A DNA stretch of 53,704 bases. Origin: Verrucomicrobiaceae bacterium. Its GTDB lineage: Bacteria > Verrucomicrobiota > Verrucomicrobiia > Verrucomicrobiales > V1-33. Below are positions 36,896 to 47,408 of the stretch, piece after piece (the stretch's first letter is position 1; every line of letters begins with the position of its first letter). The notes under the pieces were generated by a model. That model was not told the origin of the DNA and searched no databases. It saw nothing but the letters and a program-made list of their open reading frames with translations. The stretch is from NCBI GenBank assembly GCA_027483175.1, contig JAIXVE010000029.1, positions 1-53,704 of the forward strand, given 5' to 3'. Made by a program: the position numbers and the translations under genes.

Positions 36896-37906
36896 TCAGT
36901 CTGGATAGCCACTCAGCACAATCTTGCCGGTCGCCCCCCCGCTTTCCAGCAATGCATGTGCCGACGCAACATCCGCGACCGCGAATCGCCGCCCCTCAAT
37001 CAGCGGCCGCAACTTCCCAGCCGCCACCAGCGCCGACGCCTCCCGCAGGATCGCCCCATGCCGCTCCCGCCCCCGGTCATGCAGCATGTTCAGCAGCATG
37101 AACACCACATGCAGCGACAACCCCTTCGCATGCATCGGCGACAGATCCACCGTCGCCCGCGTCGAGATCGACACCACCGTCCCACTGAAACTCGCCGCCG
37201 TGAAACACCTCGCAATGTTCTCCCCACCCACCGTGTCCACCACAATCTCAAACCCAGCCCCGCCAGTCTCCGCCGCCACATACTCCTCCGGCGTCTGCTC
37301 CCGGTAATTGATCGTCTTCACCGCCCCCAATCCCGCCGCCAGCGCCGCCTTCTCAGGCCCCGACACCGTCGTCCAAACCCGCGCCCCCAGCGCCGCCGCA
37401 ATCTGCACCGCCACATGCCCCACCCCACCCGTGCCCGCATGCACCAGCACGGTCTGCCCCGCCCGCAACCCCGCCCGGTCCACCAATCCCTCCCACGCCG
37501 TAATCGTCACCAGCGGCAACGCCGCCGCTTCCTCCCACGTCAATGACGGCGGCTTCGGTGCCAGCAGCAACGCATCCGCCACCATGTACTCCGCCAGCGC
37601 CCCCGCAATCCCCTTCACCCCCCCCGCACACCCATAAACCTCATCCCCCACCCGAAAACTCTCCACCCCAGCCCCCACCGCCACCACTTCCCCAGCCACA
37701 TCACACCCCAGCACCACCGGCTCCGGCGGCGCAATCACCTTCAGCATCCCGCTCCGAATCTTCGTATCCACCGGATTCACACTCGTCGCCCTCACCCGCA
37801 CCAGCACCTCCCCAGCTCCAGCCACCGGCACCGGTATCTCCCGCTCCTCAAAAACCTCCGGAACCCCGAATTCCCGAACCACCATCGCGCGCATCGTCTG
37901 TTTCAT
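36896..37906 (-). CDS. Zinc-independent MDR-family NADPH:quinone oxidoreductase-like protein
   Basis: 336 residues, medium-chain dehydrogenase/reductase superfamily. The N-terminal GroES-like domain has VLVRVRATSVNPVDTKIRSG and VLGCDVAGEVVAVG; the Rossmann domain has HAGTGGVGHVAVQIAAALGA (NADPH-binding AxxGxGxxA-type motif). The usual Cys/His zinc ligands of alcohol dehydrogenases are absent, as in quinone oxidoreductases. Reduces quinones or conjugated carbonyls with NADPH; physiological substrate unknown. Start ATG at 37904-37906. It precedes the nucleoside transporter by 8 bp and follows the hexapeptide-repeat gene by 73 bp. Confidence 0.9.
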   Translation of the reverse strand: MKQTMRAMVVREFGVPEVFEEREIPVPVAGAGEVLVRVRATSVNPVDTKIRSGMLKVIAPPEPVVLGCDVAGEVVAVGAGVESFRVGDEVYGCAGGVKGIAGALAEYMVADALLLAPKPPSLTWEEAAALPLVTITAWEGLVDRAGLRAGQTVLVHAGTGGVGHVAVQIAAALGARVWTTVSGPEKAALAAGLGAVKTINYREQTPEEYVAAETGGAGFEIVVDTVGGENIARCFTAASFSGTVVSISTRATVDLSPMHAKGLSLHVVFMLLNMLHDRGRERHGAILREASALVAAGKLRPLIEGRRFAVADVASAHALLESGGATGKIVLSGYPD

Positions 37907-37979
37907 AAGTCCCCCAACCTACCCCCGCACCAGCCCCAGTCCAGCCCGGATCCTCATTCCGGAACACCCACATCACCAC

Positions 37980-38678
37980 CTACCGCCGCTCCACCACCAC
38001 CTGCTCCTGCCTCACCTTCACCAGCATCCCGCCCGCCAGCACCCCACGCCACACCGTCCCGGGATAAAGCACCGATCCCCGCCCGATCATCGATCCCGGA
38101 TTCAGCACCGCATGCGCCCCGATGTCCGCACGATCCCCTAACACCGCCCCGAACTTCGCCAGCCCGGTCGCCACCCTCCCGCCCGGCCCACGTCCGTCCA
38201 GCACCGGCACCGATCCATGATCATGCCGCCAGTTCGACAGCACCACCCCTGCCCCCAGATGCGCCTTCCACCCCAAAATCGAATCCCCGACGTAATTCCA
38301 ATGCGGAACCTCCGCCCCGTCCCCGATCACACAGTTCTTCAACTCACAACTGTTCCCCAGAATCGCCCCGCGCCCCACCACTGTGTTCTCCCGAATCCAG
38401 CACCCCGGCCCAATCCGGCAATCCTCCCCGATCCACGCCGGCCCCTGCAGACACGCTCCAGGCATGATCACCGTCCCCCGCCCCACATGCACTCCAGCCC
38501 CGACAAACGCCGACCCCGCTCCCCCATACAACTCCCCACCCATCAACGCCTCACCCCGCCCTCGCACCCAACCAGCAATCTCCGGCAACGCCTCCCAAAC
38601 CTCCCGCCCCTCCGGAAACAACTCCGGACACGGGCAGTGCGCCAGATCAAGATAATCAGCAGCAGGATGCAGCACCAT
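37980..38678 (-). CDS. Left-handed beta-helix (hexapeptide-repeat) acyl/nucleotidyltransferase-like protein
   Basis: 232 residues from the ATG at 38676-38678, preceded by a good ribosome-binding site (GGGGAGG, 10-nt spacing); a TTG at 38699 is less likely. Starts MVLHPAADYLDL. From about residue 55 it consists of hexapeptide repeats (FVGAGVHVGRGTVIMPGACL, WIGEDCRIGPGCWI, VVGRGAILGNSCELKNCVIG, KFGAVLGDRADIGAHAVL), as in the C-terminal domain of GlmU-type sugar-phosphate nucleotidyltransferases. There is no N-terminal nucleotidyltransferase domain, so it is probably an acyltransferase-like or regulatory helix protein. Begins 17 bp after frr. Confidence 0.8.
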   Translation of the reverse strand: MVLHPAADYLDLAHCPCPELFPEGREVWEALPEIAGWVRGRGEALMGGELYGGAGSAFVGAGVHVGRGTVIMPGACLQGPAWIGEDCRIGPGCWIRENTVVGRGAILGNSCELKNCVIGDGAEVPHWNYVGDSILGWKAHLGAGVVLSNWRHDHGSVPVLDGRGPGGRVATGLAKFGAVLGDRADIGAHAVLNPGSMIGRGSVLYPGTVWRGVLAGGMLVKVRQEQVVVERR

Positions 38679-38695
38679 TCCGGAATTCCCTCCCC

Positions 38696-39262
38696 TCAAA
38701 CCGTCAGAATCTCCGCCTCCTTCTTCACCGCATGCGCATCCACTTCCTTCACAAACCGATCCGTCAGCTTCTGCACCTCTTCCTCCAGCCGCACATGGTC
38801 ATCCTCACTGATCGACCCATCCTTCTCCGCCTTCTTGATCGCTTCCATCCCATCACGCCGCACCGACCGCAACCTCACCTTCCCATCCTCAGCCATCCCC
38901 TTCATCCGCTTCACCATCTCCCGCCGCCGCTCCCCAGTCATCTCAGGAATCGGCAGCCGGATCGCATGACCGTCAATGCTCGGATTGATCCCCAGATTCG
39001 CCTCCTTCAACCCACGCTCAATGTCCTTCACCGTCCCAGGATCAAACGGCTTCACATAAATCATGCGCGAATCCGGCGTCGTGATCATCGCCAGCTGCTT
39101 CAGCTTCGACGTCGCCCCGTACGCATGCACATAAATATCAATCGTGTCCACTAGGCTCGGACTCGCCTTCCCCGTCCGCACCGTCGAAAACTCGTGCAGG
39201 GTGTATTCGCAGGCCTTCTGCATGGCCTCTTCCAGTTCGAGCAGAAACATTTCAGTATCCAT
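38696..39262 (-). CDS. frr: Ribosome recycling factor
   Basis: 188 residues, normal length. Family motifs: FSTVRTGKASPSLVDTIDIY near residues 25-44, QLAMITTPDSRMIYVKPFD, GLKEANLGINPSIDG, IRLPIPEMTGERRREMVK and a C-terminal helix (EEDHVRLEEE-type, ISEDDHVRLEEEVQKLTDR). It releases the 50S subunit from the post-termination complex with EF-G. It follows pyrH on the same strand (64-bp gap), the classical pyrH-frr order, but rpsB and tsf are not next to them here. Start ATG at 39260-39262. Confidence 0.97.
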   Translation of the reverse strand: MDTEMFLLELEEAMQKACEYTLHEFSTVRTGKASPSLVDTIDIYVHAYGATSKLKQLAMITTPDSRMIYVKPFDPGTVKDIERGLKEANLGINPSIDGHAIRLPIPEMTGERRREMVKRMKGMAEDGKVRLRSVRRDGMEAIKKAEKDGSISEDDHVRLEEEVQKLTDRFVKEVDAHAVKKEAEILTV

Positions 39263-39326
39263 GAGAGCAATTTGCAGTTTGAAACACTAATCCGCAGCCG
39301 TCACCCGGCCGCAACAGCCTCGTCGC

Positions 39327-40103
39327 TCACGCAATCGTCGCCAGATCCTCAGGCAGCGTCGGCCCGGCACACACCAGGGTCCCGATCGGATCGCCCAGCA
39401 GCGCCTTCCGCACGTTGTCCGGCTGATGCATGTCAAAAACAATGATCGGCTTGTTGTTGTCCATGCACAGACTGAACGCCGTCGAATCCATCACCTTCAG
39501 CTGCCGAGCCAGTGCTTCCCGGAAACTCACCTGCGTGAACCGCCGCGCCTCAGGATTCTTCTTCGGATCACTGTCGTAAATTCCATCCACCTTCGTCGCC
39601 TTAAGAATCACATCCGCATTGATCTCACTCGCCCGCAACGCCGCCGTCGTGTCCGTCGAAAAATACGGATTCCCCGTCCCAGCCGCAAAAATCACCACCC
39701 GCCCCAACTCAAGGTGCCGGATCGCCACCCGCCGGATGAACGGCTCCGCCACATTCCGCAACTCCAGCGCACTCATCACCCGCGACGGCACATCACTCGC
39801 CTCCAGCATGCTCTGAATCGCCAGCGCATTCATGATCGTCGCCAGCATCCCCATGTAATCCGCCGTCGTCCGGTCCATCCCCTTGTTGCTCGCCGTCAAC
39901 CCACGCCAGAAATTCCCACCACCCACCACAATCCCAATCTCCAACCCGCTCTGATACGCCGCCTTAATCTGCTGCGCCATGTCCTCCACAATCGGCGGCG
40001 AAATATTCTCCACACTCCCGTCCTCCCGCAATGCCTCCCCGCTCAGCTTGAGCACAACTCGTTTATACGGACGGCGGGCGGAGGTTCCAGTTAGGTCGGG
40101 CAT
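39327..40103 (-). CDS. pyrH: UMP kinase
   Basis: 258 residues. Amino-acid kinase fold with the bacterial UMP kinase motifs: RVVLKLSGEAL (phosphate-binding Lys and Gly), IGIVVGGGNFWRG, DRTTADYMGMLATIMNALAI, RVAIRHLELGRVVIFAAGTG, YFSTDTTAALRASEINADVI and LKATKVDGIYDSDP. Phosphorylates UMP to UDP in pyrimidine synthesis. The C-terminal end (PIGTLVCAG) is standard. Start ATG at 40101-40103, preceded by 88 bp after the pyrophosphatase stop. The pair with frr is a conserved translation/nucleotide unit. Confidence 0.97.
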   Translation of the reverse strand: MPDLTGTSARRPYKRVVLKLSGEALREDGSVENISPPIVEDMAQQIKAAYQSGLEIGIVVGGGNFWRGLTASNKGMDRTTADYMGMLATIMNALAIQSMLEASDVPSRVMSALELRNVAEPFIRRVAIRHLELGRVVIFAAGTGNPYFSTDTTAALRASEINADVILKATKVDGIYDSDPKKNPEARRFTQVSFREALARQLKVMDSTAFSLCMDNNKPIIVFDMHQPDNVRKALLGDPIGTLVCAGPTLPEDLATIA

Positions 40104-40191
40104 ATGGGCAGGTCGGCTCCAACAGAGAACCCGTTAACCCCGCCCCTTGCAAAGGAAATTTCATGCAACCGCACGCCCCCCACCAACCCCG

Positions 40192-41901
40192 TCACACCAC
40201 CCCGTCCTCCCGCACCGCCCGCGCCAGCACCCGGCTGATGAACGGGAAAAACTGCTTCTTCCGCGACACCACCCCGTCCATCTCGAACAAATCAGGCCCC
40301 AATTGCGGATAATCAATCTCCTTCACCACCGCCGCACTCCCCGCCGTCAGCAGCAGACTGAAATGCCGCCGGATGTCCGTCACAATCAGACACGCAAAAT
40401 CCACCCCCTTCTCACGCCGCAACCCCTCCAGCGCCTTCTGCAATTCATCCCGCCTCGCCGGAAACTCATCCAACCCCAGCTCCTCAATCTGACTGATCGA
40501 AATCCGCCACCCATGCTCCGTAAACTCCTTCCGGTCCGTCCCCAGAATCGCCTCCGACGGCGCCCCCCTCAGCAGCGACCCAGCCGCAAAGAAATCCCGG
40601 GCAAAATCATCCACCACAATCCCCGCCTGCCCAGCCAGCCACCCTAGCATGTCCCGATCCATCCCCCGCGTCGTCGGCGAGGTCAGCTTCAGCGTGTCCG
40701 AAATAATCCCCGCACTCAGACACATCGCCACCGCCGGCGACGGCCGCTCCCCCTGCATCTGATACAACCGAGCCACAATCGTCGACGTCGACCCCACCGG
40801 CTCATTGATGAACCGGATCGGCTCCCGCGACACCAGATTCCCACTCAACCGGTGGTGGTCAATCACCTCCAGAATGTTCGCATCCGCAGCCCCAGGCACC
40901 GCCTGCGACAACTCATTGTGATCCACCAGCACCAATCGCTGCCGCGGCGGCTCCAGCAGATCCGACTTCGAAAACACCCCCGTCAATTGCCCCGTCTCCT
41001 CCCGAATCACCGGAAACAACGGCTGACTCGAATGCTGAATCTCCTGACGGATCCCGTGAATGTGCGTCCGCGCCCCCACCATCAGCACCCCGCGGTCCAC
41101 CGCCTCCGCAATCCGCCGCGAACACCGGATCAGCTGCGTCGTGCTCGCCGTGTCATGCGGACACGAAATCACCGTGCACCCCTGCTCCCGCGCCACCACC
41201 AGCAACTCCTCCGGAAGATGCGCACTGTTCGTCAGGACAATCGCCCGCACCCCGTACTCCAATGCCCGCCGGTGAATCTCCGGCCGATCCCCCACCACCA
41301 GCACCAGCTCCCGCCCCGGAAACTGATGCAGCCGCATGTCCACCGTCTCCTCACTCGAAGCACTCACCGTCAGCACAAAATCCTGCTCCACCTCCAGCTC
41401 GGTCCCGCAATCAATGTGCGCCTCCAATGTCCTCGCAATGTTCGCCAGATTCGTCCGCACCCGCCGCGCATGCAGCCGGTCCGACACGTTGTGCAGCAGC
41501 AGCTGCAGCAGATCCTGCACACTCGCAATCCCGATCACCTTCCCACTATCATCCACCACCGGAATACTCCGGATGTCCGCCTGCTCCATCCGCTGATACA
41601 CATCCAGAAACGTCTCGTCCGCACGCGCCTGCACCACATCCGCCCGACAGATCATCTCCGCCGTCGGCCGCAAATCCATGATCAGCTTCGGAGGCTCCAG
41701 CCCAGCCTGCTCCAGCACCCACCGCGTCCTCGGATTCAACCCGCCACAGCACGCCGCCTCCGCATCAGGATACCGCGTCCGCTGCAGCAATTCCGCATAC
41801 CCAATCGCTGAACAAATCGCATCCGTATCCGGATTCTGGTGTCCAATCACATACACCGGCTGCCGCCCGGCACCGGTTTTCTCGTAAGAAGGCTGAATCA
41901 T
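40192..41901 (-). CDS. Family II (Mn-dependent) inorganic pyrophosphatase with CBS and DRTGG domains
   Basis: 569 residues. The DHH-type catalytic core has GHQNPDTDAI (H21, D25, D27), LVDHNE (D327, H328) and VIDHH (D348-H350), the metal ligands of family II pyrophosphatases. Between the first motif and the rest of the core is an inserted regulatory part: CBS (about 85-135, IRSIPVVDDSGKVIGIAS), a DRTGG-like domain (180-290) and a second CBS (SSQPLFPVIREETGQLTGVF). This matches nucleotide-regulated PPases. It hydrolyses pyrophosphate to phosphate in the cytoplasm, with activity tuned by adenine nucleotides in known members. Start ATG at 41899-41901. Lies upstream of pyrH and downstream of an L,D-transpeptidase. 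Confidence 0.9.
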   Translation of the reverse strand: MIQPSYEKTGAGRQPVYVIGHQNPDTDAICSAIGYAELLQRTRYPDAEAACCGGLNPRTRWVLEQAGLEPPKLIMDLRPTAEMICRADVVQARADETFLDVYQRMEQADIRSIPVVDDSGKVIGIASVQDLLQLLLHNVSDRLHARRVRTNLANIARTLEAHIDCGTELEVEQDFVLTVSASSEETVDMRLHQFPGRELVLVVGDRPEIHRRALEYGVRAIVLTNSAHLPEELLVVAREQGCTVISCPHDTASTTQLIRCSRRIAEAVDRGVLMVGARTHIHGIRQEIQHSSQPLFPVIREETGQLTGVFSKSDLLEPPRQRLVLVDHNELSQAVPGAADANILEVIDHHRLSGNLVSREPIRFINEPVGSTSTIVARLYQMQGERPSPAVAMCLSAGIISDTLKLTSPTTRGMDRDMLGWLAGQAGIVVDDFARDFFAAGSLLRGAPSEAILGTDRKEFTEHGWRISISQIEELGLDEFPARRDELQKALEGLRREKGVDFACLIVTDIRRHFSLLLTAGSAAVVKEIDYPQLGPDLFEMDGVVSRKKQFFPFISRVLARAVREDGVV

Positions 41902-41904
41902 TGG

Positions 41905-41937
41905 AAAAATCGCGGCCCCTTTTGCACTTCAAGGGCC
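41905..41937 (-). terminator. Possible intrinsic terminator after the L,D-transpeptidase gene
   Basis: On the minus strand GGCCCTT and AAGGGGCC (41931-41937 and 41914-41921) form a seven-pair stem with one bulged base, then a T5 run follows after four bases. It lies in the 57-bp gap before the pyrophosphatase start. The stem is short and the T run close to the start codon, so this is tentative. Confidence 0.35.
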
Positions 41938-41958
41938 TCCCGAAAATCACTCCCACCC

Positions 41959-43047
41959 TCACCGGATCACCACCCTCGCCCCTGGCCGGATCAACTCCGG
42001 CAAACGCACCGCATCCCAGTTCGCAAACCGAATACACCCCGCACTCTCACTCCGCCCAATACTGTGCGGCGACGCCGTCCCATGCAGCCCGATCCCCGAC
42101 CGGCTCGTCCCCGTCCAGATGATCCCCACAGGACTGTTCGGCCCGATCGGCAATTGATACGCCTCCTCACTCCGCTTCCCCTGCTCCAGCATCGACTTGT
42201 CCCACCGGAACTCCGGCGTCGATACCATGTTCGTCACCTTCCACTCCCCGAACTGAATGAACTTCGGCTTCCCTGGCGTGATCGGAAAACTCGCAAACGG
42301 CTTGTTCGCCTCATCAAAAAACACCGCCACCCGCGCCGCAATATCCACCACCACCGCACGCTTGCTCAGCACTTCGTCCTTCTCGAACTTCTTGTGCTTC
42401 GGCAAATCCTCAATCTTAAACGGGGTCACGTTCGGCACCTTCACCACCGACCCAGCCTTCAATCCATACAGGTTGCTCTTGTTCAGCGCCTGCAGGAATT
42501 CCTCGCTCGTGTGATACCGCTCCGCCACAAACTCCAGCAGGCTCCGGTACCCCATATACTTCGCCTTCACCTGCAACTGCGGCTTCGTCGGCAGGCTCGG
42601 CGTCACAAATTTCCCATCACCCTCGACCACCGTATACGTCGTGTACGGATCACTCACCTTCGCCGCAGCCTCCGCCATCAGCTTCGCATAGTTCCCCTTC
42701 GGAATCCCCCGGATCTGATTGTAAACCGACGCCGCCTTCTTCCCAAACTCCCCCAGCTTCCCGTCAATGTTCCCCGGCCCATGGTTGTGCTCATCCAGAA
42801 ATATCTGCACCCTCACCACCGTGTCCGTCTCCAATGGAATCGGCTCGTAATTCCCCTCGCTGTCCACCAGCTCCGGCGGAACCACCTCATCCGCAGGAAT
42901 CGCCCGCGGCACCGCCGCCTCCCCAGCCGCAGGCTTCGCCGCCCCGCCAGCCGCACGCCCGGCGTCCTGCGCCCCAGCCAGCCCGGCCACAGCCGTCAGC
43001 AGCACCGCAGAAACTACCGCAGATCGATGGAATTGTAAGGTTTGCAT
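41959..43047 (-). CDS. L,D-transpeptidase (YkuD family) with LysM-like domain
   Basis: 362 residues from the ATG at 43045-43047, which shares one base with the stop of the symporter gene (TGATG); a GTG one codon earlier is possible. A signal peptide (about 1-28) and a Pro/Ala-rich segment precede a LysM-like stretch (RYHTSEEFLQALNKSNLYGL, KAGSVVKVP). The C-terminal YkuD domain has the active-site block HGTASPHSIGRSESAGC with catalytic H328 and C338. It forms 3-3 peptidoglycan cross-links or attaches proteins to the wall in the periplasm. Coupling to the symporter suggests joint expression. Confidence 0.9.
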   Translation of the reverse strand: MQTLQFHRSAVVSAVLLTAVAGLAGAQDAGRAAGGAAKPAAGEAAVPRAIPADEVVPPELVDSEGNYEPIPLETDTVVRVQIFLDEHNHGPGNIDGKLGEFGKKAASVYNQIRGIPKGNYAKLMAEAAAKVSDPYTTYTVVEGDGKFVTPSLPTKPQLQVKAKYMGYRSLLEFVAERYHTSEEFLQALNKSNLYGLKAGSVVKVPNVTPFKIEDLPKHKKFEKDEVLSKRAVVVDIAARVAVFFDEANKPFASFPITPGKPKFIQFGEWKVTNMVSTPEFRWDKSMLEQGKRSEEAYQLPIGPNSPVGIIWTGTSRSGIGLHGTASPHSIGRSESAGCIRFANWDAVRLPELIRPGARVVIR

Positions 43048-44690
43048 CACTTGCCTGATCCAGCATCAACAGCACGGGCATGCGCCAGAAAATCCGCATA
43101 CTCCCGCCGTACCACCGGAAGCAGCAGATACACTCCTATCAGATTCGGTATGCTCATCGCAAACAGCGACGCGTCCGAAAAATCAATCGCCTTGTCCATC
43201 GACGCCGCAGACCCAATCACAATCACCAGACAGAAAATCACCTTGAACAGGTTCTCCATGATCTTCGACTTCCCAAACAGAAACTGCCACGCCTGCAACC
43301 CATAGTAGCTCCACGTAATCAGCGTCGAAAACGCAAACAGAAACACACAGGCAAACAACACATACCGGAATGACGAATGCACCGTCTCAAACGCCAGCGA
43401 CGTCATCTGAATCCCAAACCCAGTCGACGTATCCTTCCCGCCCAGCGTAAAGGCCTGCCCGTTCAGCGCAAAATTCCCACTGTCCCCGTCAAACTGCATC
43501 GTCACACACAGCACCAGCGCCGTCATCGTGCAGATCACCACCGTGTCCATGAACGGCTCCAGCAGCGCCACCACCCCCTCCGACGCAGGCTTCCGCGTCT
43601 TCGCCGCCGCATGCGCTATCGGCGCTGACCCAATCCCCGCCTCATTCGAAAACGACGCCCGCCTCATCCCCCACACAAACGCCGCCAGCATCCCACCCGT
43701 CACCGCCGCCCTCGGCTCAAACGCCTCACTGATGATCCGTCCAAATGCCGCCCCGATGTTCCCCGCATTCACCGCCAGGACCGCCAGACAGCTCACAATA
43801 TAGGTCACACACATCAGCGGCACCAGCTTGTCCGTCACCTTCGCAATCCCCTTGATCCCCCCAATGATCACCAATCCCGTCAGCACCGCCATGATCACCC
43901 CGAACATCCACTGGTTCTGCGCAAACACACTCTCACTGCCACCCGTCACCGACACCAGCTGCGCCGTCGTCTGATTCACCTGGAAAATATTCCCGCCCCC
44001 GAACGACGCAAAAATACAGAAAATCGCAAAGAAGAACGCCAGCACTTTCCCCAACCCACCCATCCCACGCTCCGCCAATCCCTTCCTCAGATAATACATC
44101 GCACCCCCACTCACCCGCCCGTCAGGCAGAATCTCGCGGTACTTCACCCCTAACGTACACTCCGCAAACTTCGTCGTCATCCCCAGAAACCCGCTCAGAA
44201 ACAACCAGAACGCCACCCCGGGCCCGCCCTGCTGAATCCCCACCGCCACCCCCGCGATGTTCCCCAACCCCACCGTCCCAGACACCGCCGCACTCAACGC
44301 CTGAAAATGCGTCACCTCACCAGGATCGTCCGCATTGCTGTACTTCCCCCTCACCGTCCGCAACGCCAACCCGAACGACCGGATATTCACAAACTGAAAC
44401 GCAAACGTCAGAATCACCCCGGCCGCCGCCAGCCACAACACCACCGCCAGCACCTCATGCCCGTTGATCTTCACCGAGAAGAACACCGACTTCACAAAGC
44501 CACTCGTGTAATCCCCGAAAAACTTGTCGATCTGCTGGTCAAATCCCATCGGCTTCGCCGCCTCCGCCAGCGTCTCCGCACTCACCTTGTCCACCACCGC
44601 CTTCGGCTCAGCCCCCGCCTCCTGCCCGAAACTCGGCAGCAGCCCCACGCAAAACACCATCGCAGCGAAAATTCGAGTCAGGAAATTCAT
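43047..44690 (-). CDS. Sodium:amino-acid symporter, AGCS family
   Basis: 547 residues, inner membrane. The first 70 residues hold a signal-like helix and a soluble stretch (FCVGLLPSFGQEAGAEPKAV); the transport part follows with AGCS motifs: AVSGTVGLGNIAGVAVGIQ, GGPGVAFWLFLSGFLGMTTK, FAECTLGVKYR, GMRRASFSNEAGIGSAPIAH. The GSAP-type helix and NEAG motif bind Na+ and substrate in alanine or glycine symporters. Substrate probably Ala/Gly, not provable here. Start ATG at 44688-44690. Follows the ftsB-like gene by 17 bp and overlaps the L,D-transpeptidase start. Confidence 0.93.
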   Translation of the reverse strand: MNFLTRIFAAMVFCVGLLPSFGQEAGAEPKAVVDKVSAETLAEAAKPMGFDQQIDKFFGDYTSGFVKSVFFSVKINGHEVLAVVLWLAAAGVILTFAFQFVNIRSFGLALRTVRGKYSNADDPGEVTHFQALSAAVSGTVGLGNIAGVAVGIQQGGPGVAFWLFLSGFLGMTTKFAECTLGVKYREILPDGRVSGGAMYYLRKGLAERGMGGLGKVLAFFFAIFCIFASFGGGNIFQVNQTTAQLVSVTGGSESVFAQNQWMFGVIMAVLTGLVIIGGIKGIAKVTDKLVPLMCVTYIVSCLAVLAVNAGNIGAAFGRIISEAFEPRAAVTGGMLAAFVWGMRRASFSNEAGIGSAPIAHAAAKTRKPASEGVVALLEPFMDTVVICTMTALVLCVTMQFDGDSGNFALNGQAFTLGGKDTSTGFGIQMTSLAFETVHSSFRYVLFACVFLFAFSTLITWSYYGLQAWQFLFGKSKIMENLFKVIFCLVIVIGSAASMDKAIDFSDASLFAMSIPNLIGVYLLLPVVRREYADFLAHARAVDAGSGK

Positions 44691-44707
44691 GATTCAGTCG
44701 GAAAAAC

Positions 44708-45052
44708 TCAGGGTGTCCTCACCGGCACCGCAGCTCCCTCTTCAAGAAACTGAAACACCACCTCGCCAGGCCGGTAATACCCAAGCTGATCCCGTGCCTT
44801 CAACTCCACATATTCCCGCGACGCCAGCGGATCCGGCTCGTTCAGCAGCCGCTCCTTCTCCATCTGCAACGCCGCACGCTCCGCCTCCAATCGCCGCGCC
44901 TCCACATCCACCACCCGGTACTCCTTCATCCGCGGCATGAAATTCACCGCAATCACCCCAGTCAGACACACAAACGCCAATGCCATCGCCGCACGCCCGA
45001 TCGGCACCCACGCCGTCGGCGTCTCCTCAGGTTCAAATGATCTCGGCGGCAT
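44708..45052 (-). CDS. Septum formation initiator (FtsB/DivIC) family protein
   Basis: 114 residues. One N-terminal membrane helix (about 18-36, RAAMALAFVCLTGVIAVNF), then a coiled coil (EARRLEAERAALQMEKERLL) and the family ending EYVELKARDQLGYYRPGEVV. Works with FtsL/FtsQ-type partners in divisome activation at mid-cell. Located downstream of eno, a neighbourhood seen in many bacteria. A terminator at 45064-45101 lies between eno and this gene, so expression may need read-through or its own promoter. Confidence 0.85.
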   Translation of the reverse strand: MPPRSFEPEETPTAWVPIGRAAMALAFVCLTGVIAVNFMPRMKEYRVVDVEARRLEAERAALQMEKERLLNEPDPLASREYVELKARDQLGYYRPGEVVFQFLEEGAAVPVRTP

Positions 45053-45063
45053 GCAGAAATTGG

Positions 45064-45101
45064 AAAAAACCGGAGCGCCCGGACTCCCATCCGGGCGCTC
45101 C
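45064..45101 (-). terminator. Intrinsic terminator downstream of eno
   Basis: A perfect 12-bp stem: GGAGCGCCCGGA (45072-45083) with TCCGGGCGCTCC (45090-45101), 6-nt loop. Read on the minus strand the stem is followed by GG and then T6 (A6 at 45064-45069). It starts 11 bp after the eno stop codon and 12 bp before the ftsB-like start. A textbook Rho-independent terminator. Confidence 0.9.
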
Positions 45102-45111
45102 TTGTCGTTGA

Positions 45112-46438
<1,327 letters not shown>

Positions 46439-46472
46439 GGAGTATTAAAAGACCACCCGGCCCGCCCCCAAC

Positions 46473-47366
46473 TCACTCCGCCACCACCACCTCGTCCTTC
46501 CCAGGAAACTTCGCCGGCAGCGGAATCGTCACCGCACCAGTCGCCGCCCACTCGGTCCCGCGCTGCAGCACCGACCAGAACCCCGCGTCCTTCATCGAAT
46601 AATCCGCATGCCCCATCGGCGTGTGCATCACCCGCCCCTTCCCGTAATCCAGCACCATGATCATCGGCTCGCTCCGATTCGTGTCCGGACACGGCGACAC
46701 CGCCAGCACCTTCATGTTCTCCGCAGGCCCACGCAGGGTGCTGTAAAGCTCGTCCTTCGCATGCTTCCACGACGCCGGCATCCCTTTCGTCACCGGATGA
46801 TCCTTCCCCTCCCCGAACAACTCCACCTGAAACTCCAGCTGCGCCCCGTGCGACCCCCCAGGCCCAGGCGTCATGTCCCGCTCCAGCTTCCCGTCCTTCA
46901 CATAAACATATGGCCCGTGCTTCTCCGTCCGCCCACCCCAGCCACCCAGCCCGATCATCTGATTGTACTCCGCCCAGTCCGGAAACGAATTGTCCGCCGC
47001 GTGGATGCACACAAACCCGCCCCCGCCCTTCACAAACGCCTCAAATCCAATCCGCACCGACACCGGCCACGCCTGTCCGTTGTAATTGCTCACCACCACG
47101 TCGCACGCCGAAAAATCCGGCCGCCACTTCTCCCATTCCGCAGGCGCTGACTTGTCCCCAGGTGCCGTCGACACCGTCACCGTAAACCGCCCGCCCGCCG
47201 CCTCCAGCGCCTTCACCAGAACCGGCGTCGTCGCCTTCCACTGGTGATTATTCTGTCCGTCAATCAGCAGCACCCGCACCGGCTTCGCATCCGCTCCCTC
47301 CACCGGAAACACAGCACACACAGCAGCTACAGCACCAGCCTTCAGAAAATTGCGGACGTTCATCAT
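46473..47366 (-). CDS. ThuA-like domain secreted protein
   Basis: 297 residues from the ATG at 47364-47366 (MMNVRNFLKAG); the next ATG and a TTG at 47378 are alternatives. The N-terminal region looks like a signal peptide (residues 1-25). ThuA-like fold: VRVLLIDGQNNHQWKATTPV, ACDVVVSNYNGQAW, GGGGFVCIHAADNSFPDWAE, PVTKGMPASWKHAKDELYST and VLDYGKGRVMHTPMGHADYS. The family is linked to sugar utilisation in Verrucomicrobiota and Planctomycetota, often with DUF1080 proteins; no enzymatic activity is firmly known. 43 bp after the recombinase stop. Confidence 0.85.
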   Translation of the reverse strand: MMNVRNFLKAGAVAAVCAVFPVEGADAKPVRVLLIDGQNNHQWKATTPVLVKALEAAGGRFTVTVSTAPGDKSAPAEWEKWRPDFSACDVVVSNYNGQAWPVSVRIGFEAFVKGGGGFVCIHAADNSFPDWAEYNQMIGLGGWGGRTEKHGPYVYVKDGKLERDMTPGPGGSHGAQLEFQVELFGEGKDHPVTKGMPASWKHAKDELYSTLRGPAENMKVLAVSPCPDTNRSEPMIMVLDYGKGRVMHTPMGHADYSMKDAGFWSVLQRGTEWAATGAVTIPLPAKFPGKDEVVVAE

Positions 47367-47408
47367 GCCGCCCACCAAGCCATATTCCCGCCGCCCACGC
47401 CAGAACTT

